Shown here one piece after another: positions 48,030 to 57,454 of a stretch of DNA of 64,000 nt. How positions within the stretch are numbered: the stretch's first letter is position 1; every line of letters starts with the position of its first letter. The notes beneath the pieces were generated by a model. The model saw only the letters and a list, made by a program, of their open reading frames with translations. It made no database searches and was not told where the DNA came from. The stretch lies in assembly GCA_009840545.1 (NCBI GenBank), contig VXNM01000010.1:840627-904626 (forward strand), written 5' to 3'. The stretch is from Gammaproteobacteria bacterium. GTDB taxonomy: Bacteria > Pseudomonadota > Gammaproteobacteria > Pseudomonadales > Azotimanducaceae. A program made the position numbers and the translations under genes.

Positions 48030-50666
48030 ATGCGCACCGAGGAATTGCGGCGCACCTATCTCGAGTTTTTTCAAGAACTTGATCACAAGGTCTATGCTTC
48101 CGCACCATTAGTTCCTGCCAATGATCCAAGCCTGCTGTTCACGGTTGCAGGAATGGTTCAATTCAAAGATGCATTGCTTGGTGTAACAACTCCAGAAGTT
48201 CCTCGTGCGGCTTCGTGTCAGGTGTGCATGAGGGCTGGTGGCAAGCATAACGATCTAGACAACGTTGGGTACACAGCTCGCCATAACACGTTGTTCGAAA
48301 TGTTGGGAAATTTCAGCTTTGGAGACTATTTCAAGGAAGAGGCCATCGAATGGGCGTGGGGTTTTGTCATCGAAGTCCTCAACTTCGATAGGGAGCTGAT
48401 TTGGATCACAACCCACCCATCTGATGTCGAAGCTCGCAAGATTTGGGTGGAGAAAATTGGAATCCGACCTGAACGTGTAGTAACCCATGAAGACAATTTT
48501 TGGGAGATGGGGAACACCGGACCTTGTGGTCCGAACACGGAAATTTTTTACGACCAGGGTTCTGCATTCCAGGGTGGTCCACCAGGGTCGGACGATGAAG
48601 ACGGAGACCGATTTCTTGAGTTTTGGAACCTAGTTTTCCCACAGTTCGATCGTCAACCCGACGGCGAACTAGCTCCGCTTGCCGCCCCTGGTGTGGACAC
48701 CGGATTAGGCTTGGAACGTACCGCGGCGTTAGTGCAGGGTGTAGCAAGCAACTACGAAATTGACCTATTTCGGGACCTCGTCCTTGCAATAAGCCGACTT
48801 GTTCACACAGGCAACAAAACGGAGGTCATGAACTCGCCTTCGATTCGTGTGATTGCAGATCACATTCGGTCTTGCGCGTTTCTCATCGGAGATGGGGTCC
48901 TGCCCTCAAATGAAGGTCGTGGTTATGTTCTGCGACGAGTTATACGTCGTGCATTGAGGCACGGACATAAACTCGGGCTAACAGAAGCTTTCTTTCATCG
49001 ACTAGTCAGCCCACTGGTCGATTCGATGGGCGACGCATATCCGAATTTTGCAAACTCCCAATCTCGCATTGAGGAAGTATTGCTCAATGAAGAGGAAAAG
49101 TTTGCAGGTACTTTGCGTTTTGGCATGTCTATGCTCGAACGGGAAATTGAAAACCTACCACAACCCGTCCTTCAAGGCGATTTGGTTTTCAAACTCTACG
49201 ACACCTACGGATTTCCCGTGGACCTGACGCAAGATATCGCACGAGAACGTGGATTAGAGATGGATTCTGCGGGATTCGAAGCTTTGATGAACGAACAACG
49301 AGATCGTGCACGGAGCTCAGGTCAGTTCGAAAGCAATCAAGGCAATTCGCTTCGATTTGACTCGGAGGTTGAATTTGAGGGTTATCGAAGTCTTGCAGGC
49401 ACAGCGGTCGTGATGGAACTCTTCAAGGGCGATCCTGACCATGATGAGAATGAACCTGTTGACAGTCTCGAGCTGGGCGACAAAGGATTGTTGGTGCTGG
49501 ATCGTACAGGTTTCTACGGTGAGGCTGGCGGTCAAGTTGGAGACACGGGATTCATAAAGACGGAATCTTCGTCATTTGTAGTTCACGATACGCAAAGGAC
49601 AGACAGACAGTTTGTGCATTTTGGTGAGGTTGAGACGGGGCGATTGTGTAAAGGGGACCAAGTATCCACCAACGTCGACTCGGTACGCCGCCAAGACATC
49701 GCAAGAAACCATACTGGAACACACTTACTGCACGCTGCATTGAAGAACGTGCTCGGTCCACATGTAAGCCAGCGCGGCTCTCTTGTTGCTCCGGATCGAC
49801 TGCGTTTCGATTTCTCACACGATCTTCCGTTGGCACAGGAAGAGATTGAGAGAATCGAAGATTCGGTGAATGAGCAAATCGCATTGAACACTCACGTGGA
49901 GACTCAAGTCGTTCCGTACGACGAAGCAGTAAGAATGGGTGCTGTAGCACTGTTCGGCGAAAAGTACGGAGAGATCGTTCGTGTTCTAAACGTGGGAAAT
50001 GGTTTTTCCGTGGAGTTTTGTGGCGGGACCCATGTCGCTTTCACTGGGGAAATCGGTTCATTGCGGATTATTTCCCAATCTGGCATAGCGTCAGGAGTTC
50101 GTAGGATTGAAGCTTTAACGGGTCGAGCAGCTCAATCACAGTCGCGTCGCGACGATCGCGTGTTAAGAAATCTCGAAAACCGTCTACGAACGGGTCGCTC
50201 AACTCTTGGGGACCGTCTTGAAGCATTGCTGGACGAAAACTTTGCGCTATCCAAAAGTCTGGAGGAATCCAAGAAACAGAAGGCATTGAACATCGGAGAG
50301 TCAGTCGCTAAAGAATCGACCACTGTTGCTGGAATTCAAGTGGTGGCGACACGAGTCGATGGCGACGTCAAGTCATTGATGTCTGTGTATGACGACATTC
50401 GTTCTCGACTGAAGAATTACGTGATTGTGCTAGCGGTCGTTGTCGATGAAAGGATTCATCTTGTAAGTGGAATTTCGAAGAATCTCGTTCAGAAGATGAA
50501 GGCGGGTGAACTCATCGAGCATGTTGGTTCACAGATCGGAGCACGAGGAGGCGGCAAGCCAGAAATGGCTCGAGCCGGCGGTGGAACGAATATTGCGGCA
50601 CTACCGAAAGCCTTGGAATCCGTTAAGGACTGGGTTCGAGAGCGGCAATCAGTCGAGACGCCGTGA
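48030..50666 (+). CDS. alaS: Alanyl-tRNA synthetase
   Basis: Charges tRNA-Ala. Class II catalytic core with motif 2 HNTLFEMLGNFSFGDYFKEEA and EIFYDQG; the editing domain has NHTGTHLLHAAL (about residues 560-571) and FCGGTHVAFTGEIG (~664); the C-terminal C-Ala/oligomerisation domain has GARGGGKPEMARAGG. I chose ATG 48030 (MRTEELRRTYLEFF), 878 residues; a TTG eight codons earlier (48006) is possible. The stop overlaps lysC (GTGA). Confidence 0.96.
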   Translation: MRTEELRRTYLEFFQELDHKVYASAPLVPANDPSLLFTVAGMVQFKDALLGVTTPEVPRAASCQVCMRAGGKHNDLDNVGYTARHNTLFEMLGNFSFGDYFKEEAIEWAWGFVIEVLNFDRELIWITTHPSDVEARKIWVEKIGIRPERVVTHEDNFWEMGNTGPCGPNTEIFYDQGSAFQGGPPGSDDEDGDRFLEFWNLVFPQFDRQPDGELAPLAAPGVDTGLGLERTAALVQGVASNYEIDLFRDLVLAISRLVHTGNKTEVMNSPSIRVIADHIRSCAFLIGDGVLPSNEGRGYVLRRVIRRALRHGHKLGLTEAFFHRLVSPLVDSMGDAYPNFANSQSRIEEVLLNEEEKFAGTLRFGMSMLEREIENLPQPVLQGDLVFKLYDTYGFPVDLTQDIARERGLEMDSAGFEALMNEQRDRARSSGQFESNQGNSLRFDSEVEFEGYRSLAGTAVVMELFKGDPDHDENEPVDSLELGDKGLLVLDRTGFYGEAGGQVGDTGFIKTESSSFVVHDTQRTDRQFVHFGEVETGRLCKGDQVSTNVDSVRRQDIARNHTGTHLLHAALKNVLGPHVSQRGSLVAPDRLRFDFSHDLPLAQEEIERIEDSVNEQIALNTHVETQVVPYDEAVRMGAVALFGEKYGEIVRVLNVGNGFSVEFCGGTHVAFTGEIGSLRIISQSGIASGVRRIEALTGRAAQSQSRRDDRVLRNLENRLRTGRSTLGDRLEALLDENFALSKSLEESKKQKALNIGESVAKESTTVAGIQVVATRVDGDVKSLMSVYDDIRSRLKNYVIVLAVVVDERIHLVSGISKNLVQKMKAGELIEHVGSQIGARGGGKPEMARAGGGTNIAALPKALESVKDWVRERQSVETP

Positions 50667-51928
50667 GTCTGGTTGTAGCAAAGTTTGGTGGCACTTCGGT
50701 CGCTGATCTGAAACGAGTTCGAATTGTTGCCGGACATGTCGCATCCTGCAGAGACGAAGGTCACGATGTTGTCGTAGTTGTCTCCGCTATGGCCGGAGAT
50801 ACGGATCGACTGATTGAGTTGGGATCCAGCGTCGTCCAGCAACCTGACCCGCGTGAAATGGACGTCTTGCTGGCGTCTGGCGAGCAGGTGTCGGTCGCGT
50901 TACTTGCTATGGCGATTCAAGAACGAGGACTTCGAGCACGGTCCTTTTTGGCAAACCAAATTCGAATGCGAACCGAGGGGAGCCACATGAGAGCTAAGAT
51001 CCAGTCCGTTGAAGTCAAAAGACTTCAAGAGAATATAGCATCGGGTGTCATTCCAGTTATTGCGGGTTTTCAAGGAATTGGTGCAGATGGGGACGTTACT
51101 ACCATTGGTCGAGGTGGTTCAGACACAACAGCCGTGGCTGTGGCGGCTGCATTGGAGGCGGACGAATGCCGAATTTACACCGATGTGGAAGGTGTGTATA
51201 CAGCAGATCCTCGAATCGTGGAGCATGCACAAAAGTTGGATCGAGTGGTTTGCGAGGAGATGCTGGAAATGGCAGCTTTGGGAGCAAAAGTGTTGCATAC
51301 CCGGTGTGTCGAGTATGCCCACCGATACTCGGTATCGCTTCGTGTGCTATCCAGTTTCGTGCCAGGTACCGGAACTCTGATTTGTGAGGAGGGAGAAGAA
51401 GACGAAATGGAACGACCTGATGTATCGGCTGTCACACATGACAGAAACGAGGCCAAATTGACTGTCACTAGGGTTCCGGACAAACCCGGATTGGCTTACA
51501 AGCTCCTAGGACCCATTGGAGAAGCAGGAATTTCGGTCGACATGATTGTCCAAAACGTAGGAGCTGAATCTCTTACAGACATGACATTCACTGTCAAGCG
51601 TGAGGACTATCAACAAAGTCAGGAAATACTTCGTGAAAGCATCGCTGAGTTGTCGGATGAACTCTCTGAAGAGCAAGTTCAGCTAATGAACGTCGTCGGT
51701 GACGACTCAATTGCAAAGGTAACTGTCGTCGGTGTAGGAATGAGATCTCACGCTGGCGTTGCAACAACCATGTTCGAAACCTTAGCTCAATACGGCATAA
51801 ACATCCAAATGATCTCCACATCCGAAATCAAGATATCTGTGATAATTCACGAAGATTTCTGCGAACTGGCAGTTCGCGCACTTCACTCAGCGTTCAAATT
51901 GGACGTGGCGCATCCTTTGGCTAACTAG
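50663..51928 (+). CDS. lysC: Aspartate kinase
   Basis: First enzyme of the aspartate family (lysine, DAP, threonine, methionine). VAKFGGTSVADLKR (residues 4-17), the SGGEQ-type ASGEQVSVALLAMAI, GRGGSDTTAVAVAAAL and YTDVEGVYTADPRIV identify the amino-acid-kinase domain. Two ACT domains (TVTRVPDKPGLAYKLLGPIG and VTVVGVGMRSHAGVATTMFE) allow feedback control by lysine/threonine. GTG start overlaps alaS by 4 bp. 421 residues, monofunctional. Feeds the dapC/dapE branch seen at 10-12 kb. Confidence 0.95.
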   Translation: MSLVVAKFGGTSVADLKRVRIVAGHVASCRDEGHDVVVVVSAMAGDTDRLIELGSSVVQQPDPREMDVLLASGEQVSVALLAMAIQERGLRARSFLANQIRMRTEGSHMRAKIQSVEVKRLQENIASGVIPVIAGFQGIGADGDVTTIGRGGSDTTAVAVAAALEADECRIYTDVEGVYTADPRIVEHAQKLDRVVCEEMLEMAALGAKVLHTRCVEYAHRYSVSLRVLSSFVPGTGTLICEEGEEDEMERPDVSAVTHDRNEAKLTVTRVPDKPGLAYKLLGPIGEAGISVDMIVQNVGAESLTDMTFTVKREDYQQSQEILRESIAELSDELSEEQVQLMNVVGDDSIAKVTVVGVGMRSHAGVATTMFETLAQYGINIQMISTSEIKISVIIHEDFCELAVRALHSAFKLDVAHPLAN

Positions 51929-51945
51929 AACTGCTGTGTTATGAT
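51917..51945 (+). promoter_or_regulatory. sigma-70-type promoter of csrA
   Basis: TTGGCT (51917-51922) and TATGAT (51940-51945) are separated by exactly 17 bp; four of six and five of six bases match consensus. The -35 overlaps the end of lysC. A transcript would begin near 51952, giving a leader of about 65 nt before csrA. Confidence 0.6.
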
Positions 51946-52016
51946 TTTTGACGCTTCTTTACAGAGTTGGCAAAGACCGTTGCACGAAGCCGGAGACCAA
52001 TTGCGACAAGGAGGTT

Positions 52017-52211
52017 ATGGTGCTCATTCTCACTCGACGCGTGAACGAGACATTGATTATCGATGACAAAATCGAAATCACTGTTCTGCAGACTCGTGGA
52101 AATCAAGTTCGTATAGGAATTCAAGCACCACGCGAAGTCCTCATACATCGCAAGGAAGTCATACAAGACAAGAGACCTCAAGATGGCGAGAGCGGGACCT
52201 CAGAATCCTAG
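52017..52211 (+). CDS. csrA: Carbon storage regulator CsrA
   Basis: RNA-binding dimer that binds GGA motifs and represses or stabilises many mRNAs. The start is ATG 52017 with a strong AAGGAGGT, giving 64 residues ([20 protein letters not shown]). [30 protein letters not shown]-type residues and Arg44 (PREV) are conserved. The frame extends upstream to 51948 without similarity. An extra Val after Met1 is unusual. The order alaS-(lysC)-csrA-tRNA is conserved gammaproteobacterial synteny. The SD itself contains GGA, so autoregulation is possible. Confidence 0.95.
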   Translation: MVLILTRRVNETLIIDDKIEITVLQTRGNQVRIGIQAPREVLIHRKEVIQDKRPQDGESGTSES

Positions 52212-52266
52212 AGCTTTCTTGCCGACACGTAGAATAATCCTAGGCTAAATTCGTACTTGACTTGTT

Positions 52267-52343
52267 GCGCCTGTGGCCAAACTGGATAAGGCACCAGTCT
52301 ACGAAACTGGCGATTACAGGTTCGAATCCTGTCAGGCGCGCCA
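52267..52343 (+). tRNA. tRNA-Arg (anticodon ACG)
   Basis: Cloverleaf read by eye: acceptor GCGCCTG pairs with CAGGCGC, then discriminator G and encoded CCA. The anticodon stem CCAGT/ACTGG encloses loop CTACGAA, so the anticodon is ACG (read as ICG after TadA editing). T-arm ACAGG TTCGAAT CCTGT. 77 nt including CCA. Same arrangement as the csrA-serV-argV region of E. coli. Confidence 0.95.
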
Positions 52344-52370
52344 GATAGTAAACAAGAGATCATGAGCGTT

Positions 52371-52460
52371 GGAGAGGTGGCCGAGCGGCTGAAGGCGCTC
52401 CCCTGCTAAGGGAGTATGGGGTGAAACCCATCGAGGGTTCGAATCCCTCCCTCTCCGCCA
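52371..52460 (+). tRNA. tRNA-Ser (anticodon GCT)
   Basis: Acceptor GGAGAGG pairs with CCTCTCC, discriminator G, encoded CCA. Anticodon stem CTCCC/GGGAG with loop CTGCTAA, so the anticodon is GCU (AGC/AGU codons). A long variable arm (TATGGGGTGAAACCCATC) is the class II feature of tRNA-Ser. T-arm GAGGG TTCGAAT CCCTC. 90 nt including CCA, 27 bp after tRNA-Arg. Confidence 0.95.
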
Positions 52461-52620
52461 TAAACTGAAATGCGATTCCGGCCCAACGCCGTCCCTCAGT
52501 ACTAGGGCCATGCTGTAAAGAGTTTGCATAGAAACCAAGCTTGGAGAAGCCTGATTGAGCGAATTCAGCTGGTCGAGTGATCCGTCGTGCCCTTGGCGGG
52601 GACAGTTAGAACTTTGTTGT

Positions 52621-52833
52621 TTAGTCGGTGAGACTGTGGGCGAGTTGCGTACGAGAACGCTTGTGTTCGTCTCCCTTAGCAACTTCTATGAGTGCCTTGG
52701 CTACCTGAACGCATGAGCCGCAATACATTCCGACTCCGAGGTTTACAGATACGGAATCCAAGTTTTCGTTGCCATTCTGAACCGATGAGACAATCTCTGA
52801 CTCAGTTACAGCATTACAAATGCATATGTACAT
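52621..52833 (-). CDS. bfd: Bacterioferritin-associated ferredoxin Bfd
   Basis: [2Fe-2S] ferredoxin that delivers electrons to bacterioferritin so that stored iron is released. Start at ATG 52833 (MYICICNAVTESEIVSSVQ), 70 residues. Cluster ligands are the C-x-C of YICICNAV and the C-x2-C of GMYCGSCVQVAK. No ribosome site precedes the ATG, while a TACAAT stands 6 bp upstream, so the mRNA may be leaderless. The promoter carries a Fur-like box. Divergent from bfr, its physiological partner. Confidence 0.92.
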   Translation of the reverse strand: MYICICNAVTESEIVSSVQNGNENLDSVSVNLGVGMYCGSCVQVAKALIEVAKGDEHKRSRTQLAHSLTD

Positions 52834-52870
52834 ATTGCAATTGTAAATGATAATGAGTAGCAATTGCAAT
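52834..52870 (-). promoter_or_regulatory. bfd promoter with Fur-like box inside an inverted repeat
   Basis: On the minus strand TTGCAA and TACAAT are spaced by 18 bp, and the -10 ends 6 bp before the bfd ATG. The sequence TGATAATGAGTAGCA (52848-52862, + strand) matches the Fur 7-1-7 consensus TGATAATnATTATCA at 12 of 14 positions and sits in the spacer. A perfect 10-bp inverted repeat ATTGCAATTG / CAATTGCAAT (52834-52843 and 52861-52870) flanks it. Iron-repressed transcription of bfd is expected. Confidence 0.7.
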
Positions 52871-53053
52871 AGCATTAGCATGGCGGTTTTCGGAATTCCC
52901 AAAGTTGCCGAACTTGACGTGTCACGCTCGCCCTGCTGCCCGTTCGCTTTTGTGGTTCGGTGTTGTCAGATCGACAGTGAATCGCGCGTCGCACTTTGCG
53001 TTCATATTTGAAACACTGAGCCTGTTACACCTCAGATATGCCAGTATCCAGAA

Positions 53054-53059
53054 TATAAT
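53054..53059 (+). promoter_or_regulatory. -10 box of bfr
   Basis: Perfect TATAAT 35 bp before the bfr GTG start. No good -35 lies at 16-18 bp, so activation or an extended element may be needed. The remaining ~180 bp between this and the bfd promoter show no further feature. Confidence 0.45.
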
Positions 53060-53094
53060 CTTGGCGAAATCTAGTTGTTAAGTGGTGAAAATAC

Positions 53095-53568
53095 GTGCAA
53101 GCCCAAGATATCAAAGTAATTCATGAACTTAATCGGATATTAAAAAATGAGTTAACTGCGATCAATCAGTACTTTCTGCATTCGAGAATGCTCAAGAATT
53201 TTGGTTTGAACCGACTTGCGGGATACGAGCATGAGCAATCCATAGACGAAATGAAGCATGCAGACACTCTTATTGAACGAATCATTTTGTTGGAGGGATT
53301 GCCAAACTTGCAAGACTTGGGGAAGCTTCGGGTTGGCGAAGACCCCCTGGAAATGCTAAAGTGTGACCTCGCACTGGAACAAGAAGCGATTCCCGACCTG
53401 CGGGAAGCCATTGGATTTTGCGAGTCGGTCAGCGACTACGTATCTAGGGAAATTCTAGAGCGAATCCTGGAGTCCGAGGAGGAACATGTTGATTGGCTGG
53501 AAACTCAACTAGATCTGGTGAATCGCATAGGGATTAGCAACTATCTAGAACAACAGATGCACACCTAG
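53095..53568 (+). CDS. bfr: Bacterioferritin
   Basis: 24-mer iron-storage protein with bound haem. Four-helix ferritin fold of 157 residues. Ferroxidase ligands are visible at [10 protein letters not shown] (Glu), [12 protein letters not shown] (Glu and His, with the haem-ligand Met in DEMKH), [10 protein letters not shown] (Glu) and [13 protein letters not shown] (Glu and His). The order [19 protein letters not shown] closely follows E. coli Bfr. GTG start. Paired divergently with bfd. Confidence 0.96.
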   Translation: MQAQDIKVIHELNRILKNELTAINQYFLHSRMLKNFGLNRLAGYEHEQSIDEMKHADTLIERIILLEGLPNLQDLGKLRVGEDPLEMLKCDLALEQEAIPDLREAIGFCESVSDYVSREILERILESEEEHVDWLETQLDLVNRIGISNYLEQQMHT

Positions 53569-53648
53569 TGCGCCCCGTTTGTATGTGAGACGAGTACTAA
53601 ATCGCTCTGGACCGAGACGTTCCGAGAGGTGTAGTTACATCACGATCA

Positions 53649-53676
53649 GGTCGGTATTGTGAAACAATCACCGACC
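53649..53676. terminator. Hairpin between convergent bfr and the secreted-protein gene
   Basis: GGTCGGT-ATTG / CAAT-C-ACCGACC forms an 11-bp stem with a one-base bulge and a 5-nt loop. It stands 80 bp after bfr and 32 bp after the stop of the opposing gene. No long T run follows on either strand, so it may be a weak bidirectional terminator or mRNA-end stabiliser. Confidence 0.5.
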
Positions 53677-53707
53677 GTCACGTGTTTAGAAAGCGTAGCG
53701 TTGTGGA

Positions 53708-54133
53708 TTAAGCCTCTGGCTCATCCTCGGCGGAGTCGTCGGCATCTTCGCCTTCTTCTTCCTCTTCTTCCTCTTTGAGTTTGCCGGTGAAGGACATCTC
53801 AAATCCCTCGGAAGACATCGTTCCACTCAACTCACCATCTTCGACAGTTCCAGAGTAGGACAGCGTGAAGTCGCCTCGTTGTGTTTCCATTGTGACCGAA
53901 AATGAGAACTCGTTTCCATCGACTTTTACATCGGTTCCTTTGTTTTCGCCCCAATCGGAAGCCATGGTTGCGGAGTAGGTGCCTTCGTCGTCTACTGCGA
54001 ATGTAAGAGTAGATTCACCGCCACGGCCTTGCCCTCCCTCCATTTCCAGTACGTAAGTACCGGCAATTTTTGCGAACGCTGTAGCGGATACAAACAGTGC
54101 TACCAACGCCACTAAGAACTTTAGCTTTTGCAT
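53708..54133 (-). CDS. Secreted small beta-rich protein with acidic tail
   Basis: Function not recognised. A signal peptide (1-21, ending SATAFA) precedes a domain of about 95 residues made of alternating beta strands (GTYVLEMEGG, STLTFAVDDEGTYSATM, NEFSFSVTM, FTLSYSGTVEDGELSGTM, FEMSFTGKL). The end is a run of Glu/Asp (KLKEEEEEEEGEDADD). The strand pattern recalls a domain found at the C-terminus of some secreted amidohydrolases, and an amidohydrolase gene lies next to it upstream on the same strand; this link is inference. Good ribosome site (GGAG) before the ATG. Confidence 0.7.
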   Translation of the reverse strand: MQKLKFLVALVALFVSATAFAKIAGTYVLEMEGGQGRGGESTLTFAVDDEGTYSATMASDWGENKGTDVKVDGNEFSFSVTMETQRGDFTLSYSGTVEDGELSGTMSSEGFEMSFTGKLKEEEEEEEGEDADDSAEDEPEA

Positions 54134-54369
54134 TTCGACTCTCCTTTAGTCTCCATTTCTGTGGTTTCAGTAGGATCTCATGCAGAGAAGCGGCATGCTT
54201 GGCTACCACGATCCACGGAACCTACAGCCTAGACCGATTGTACACCTTAGAGTTGTGGGAGTGTGCGATTCCTATCAGCAGCCGTCGATTTCGACCGTTA
54301 GTGAGTATTAGACGCCTGACGGGAAGAGCAGTTTCAAAAATGATTGGAGCACTCCCCGCTAACGGGATC

Positions 54370-55365
54370 CTAAATCGAATAAACTCGGGTTGCCGTATCG
54401 TGGAACAGGCTCGCTTTGTCTGCTGAACTAAAGTCCCTCGCTAGCCTCTTAAACGAATTCCATAGCACGTTGTAAGAGCAACTGGCTTTGTCGACGGGAA
54501 AATTGCTCTCAAACATGCAGCGATCCACTCCAAAGTGCTCGATCATATGCATGTAGTAGGGTCGCGTGGCTTCGACCAATTCAATAGATGTCGGCGGTAC
54601 TTCGTGTTTGTGAAATCCAAATCCGTTGATCGGCATCACTAGCCCGCCCAGTTTTGCCACGACGTTTGCGCAGGTAGCCAACTCAGCTACAGCCCCTTTC
54701 CAATAATCGAAGATCTCGCTCCGCTTGCCAGCATAAGCGTGGATCCCTAGTGGCCCTCCAAAGTGATCGAACACTATGACTTGGTCGGGAAATGATCGCG
54801 CCAGCTGAGTCAAGTCTCCGATCTGCGGGTGATAGAGCCAAGCATCAAAGGTTAAATTGCGTTTTCCCAGCTCTTTGAATCCCTCCTGAAACGTATGGTC
54901 TAGATAAAGGTGCTGCGTAGGATTCGTATGCGAATTGCGCACTTCCTCACTTGGGTCCCATCCTGCCGCATGGCGGATGCCTCTAAATCGTTCGCTCACT
55001 GACATGTGTCTGTCCAAGACATCGCCGACTGCTGCACCAAGTGTCAAATCGGCGAATCCTACGATCCCAGCACAGGCTCTAGATGGACCGTATTGGCCAC
55101 TCGCGCTCATCGCAGCAATTCCGTTGACAAACTCCGTTTCCCCAATTGGTTGCAGGGACTCCAGCCCGCTGGATCGATACATAGAGCCGCATTCCATAAA
55201 CACGGTAGAGACAACGTTGTGCCCGCTGGTGGTGTCTTCGAGCAATTCTTCGAGCAAGTAACGGTTTTCGGGATAGTCCCAAAGGTGATGGTGCGGATCG
55301 CATATTTCGAGATCTGGCTCTATAGTGTCTTCGGTCACCTGGTTCAGCCATTCATTGCGGTTCAT
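54370..55365 (-). CDS. Amidohydrolase family protein (COG3618-like)
   Basis: Metal-dependent TIM-barrel hydrolase of the amidohydrolase 2 family; substrate unknown. The N-terminal CDPHHHLWDYP carries the His-x-His pair, FDHFGGP (Asp/His) lies in the middle, and the C-terminal MFESNFPVDK marks the barrel end with the conserved Asp. 331 residues, no signal peptide, so cytosolic. Relatives act on lactones or decarboxylate aromatic acids. AGGG stands 11 bp before the ATG. Separated from the upstream EF-hand gene by an intrinsic terminator, so it must have its own promoter. Confidence 0.85.
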   Translation of the reverse strand: MNRNEWLNQVTEDTIEPDLEICDPHHHLWDYPENRYLLEELLEDTTSGHNVVSTVFMECGSMYRSSGLESLQPIGETEFVNGIAAMSASGQYGPSRACAGIVGFADLTLGAAVGDVLDRHMSVSERFRGIRHAAGWDPSEEVRNSHTNPTQHLYLDHTFQEGFKELGKRNLTFDAWLYHPQIGDLTQLARSFPDQVIVFDHFGGPLGIHAYAGKRSEIFDYWKGAVAELATCANVVAKLGGLVMPINGFGFHKHEVPPTSIELVEATRPYYMHMIEHFGVDRCMFESNFPVDKASCSYNVLWNSFKRLARDFSSADKASLFHDTATRVYSI

Positions 55366-55383
55366 TTGTAGCCCTGCATGTCA

Positions 55384-55422
55384 ACAAAAAGGGTTACACG
55401 AACAAGTGTATTCGTGCAACCC
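55384..55422 (-). terminator. Intrinsic terminator of the EF-hand gene
   Basis: Minus strand: GGGTT-G-CACGAA stem (two paired blocks with one mismatch) closes on TTCGTG-T-AACCC with an 8-nt loop, followed at once by TTTTTGTTG. It lies 51 bp after the EF-hand stop codon and 18 bp before the next start codon. Confidence 0.85.
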
Positions 55423-55473
55423 GACATTAGAGAATTGATAGGTAGATTTGGATCCCTAGCGGGTGAGGAATTG

Positions 55474-56031
55474 CTACGGTCCTCGTTGTGGAGGCATGGG
55501 CCTACCCTGCCGTTGACCTTGTCGCCCTCCGCCACCTCTCTGCTCTTGAGCACGTTGTTCCATTCGCTCTCGTATTGACTTCTCTTCGGCTTCTACATAT
55601 TCCTCTTTGGTGAGCTTTCCATCCTCGTTTTCGTCGAATTTGTCAAACTGCTCTTCAAGTTCCTTTTCTCGTTCGCGTTTGGCTTCTTCGTCCATTGCTG
55701 GAGTACGTTGCGTCGAACCTGAAGTTCGTGAACTGGATGTACGGGTAGAGGATGTGCTGCTCGTCCCGGTTCTTTGGCGTGTAGTGCTCCCAGTACGTGA
55801 GCTGACTCGTTCTTGAGTGTTCATTTTTTTGAACTCTTCTTTGGATAACGAACCATCTTCGTCTTCATCCATTTCGTCAAAGCGTTCCTCCATGCTTTGC
55901 TTGATGCGTTCCATCATTTGATTGGACGACATGCTTCTCGCGCCGGTTTGTTGTGCTTGTTGCGAAAAAACAGGAACGGTTAGCGCAAACAGGACTGTGA
56001 ATACAGATACGGTTGTCAGAATTCTCTTCAT
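55474..56031 (-). CDS. Secreted EF-hand protein
   Basis: 185 residues from ATG 56031 with GGAGGAG upstream; an ATG ten codons earlier gives a charged extension and is unlikely. A signal peptide (1-23, ending VPVFS) is followed by two EF-hand loops, DEDEDGSLSKEEF and DENEDGKLTKEEY. Between them is a Ser/Thr/Arg low-complexity linker (about residues 75-110). The C-terminus is Gln/Arg/Gly/Pro-rich. Calcium-responsive periplasmic or secreted role inferred; no enzyme domain. Closed by a strong terminator. Confidence 0.85.
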   Translation of the reverse strand: MKRILTTVSVFTVLFALTVPVFSQQAQQTGARSMSSNQMMERIKQSMEERFDEMDEDEDGSLSKEEFKKMNTQERVSSRTGSTTRQRTGTSSTSSTRTSSSRTSGSTQRTPAMDEEAKREREKELEEQFDKFDENEDGKLTKEEYVEAEEKSIRERMEQRAQEQRGGGGRQGQRQGRPMPPQRGP

Positions 56032-56208
56032 ATTTCTCCTCCGTTTCGTGAAAGATTGCACGAGATATAGCCTAGGTCAGGAAAGCAATTGCCTCCCAAC
56101 TGTTGGTGTTTCGAACAGTTTAGTTCAGGTCAACCTGTCTTGGGTTGGACAATTTGGTCTCTGCGAGTTCCGAGATTGAGTCAAGGTACACAACAACTAG
56201 ACATTTCA

Positions 56209-57351
<1,143 letters not shown>

Positions 57352-57454
57352 TTAAAGCCCGTCTGGAACGATCCGAGTTTTCCTTGAATTTGACGAACAG
57401 ATCCTTATTGCGCCGCTTGGTGATTGCTCTGCGGACTAGTACTTGGCGAAAAGG

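Noticed and set aside
51948-52016. Upstream start of csrA at 51948
   Set aside because: It would begin inside the predicted promoter and transcription start region, adds 23 residues absent from all CsrA proteins, and ignores the strong Shine-Dalgarno before 52017.
52332-52682. 116-codon reverse frame over tRNA-Ser and the bfd 3' end
   Set aside because: Covers a certain tRNA gene and is a common artefact of tRNA sequence.
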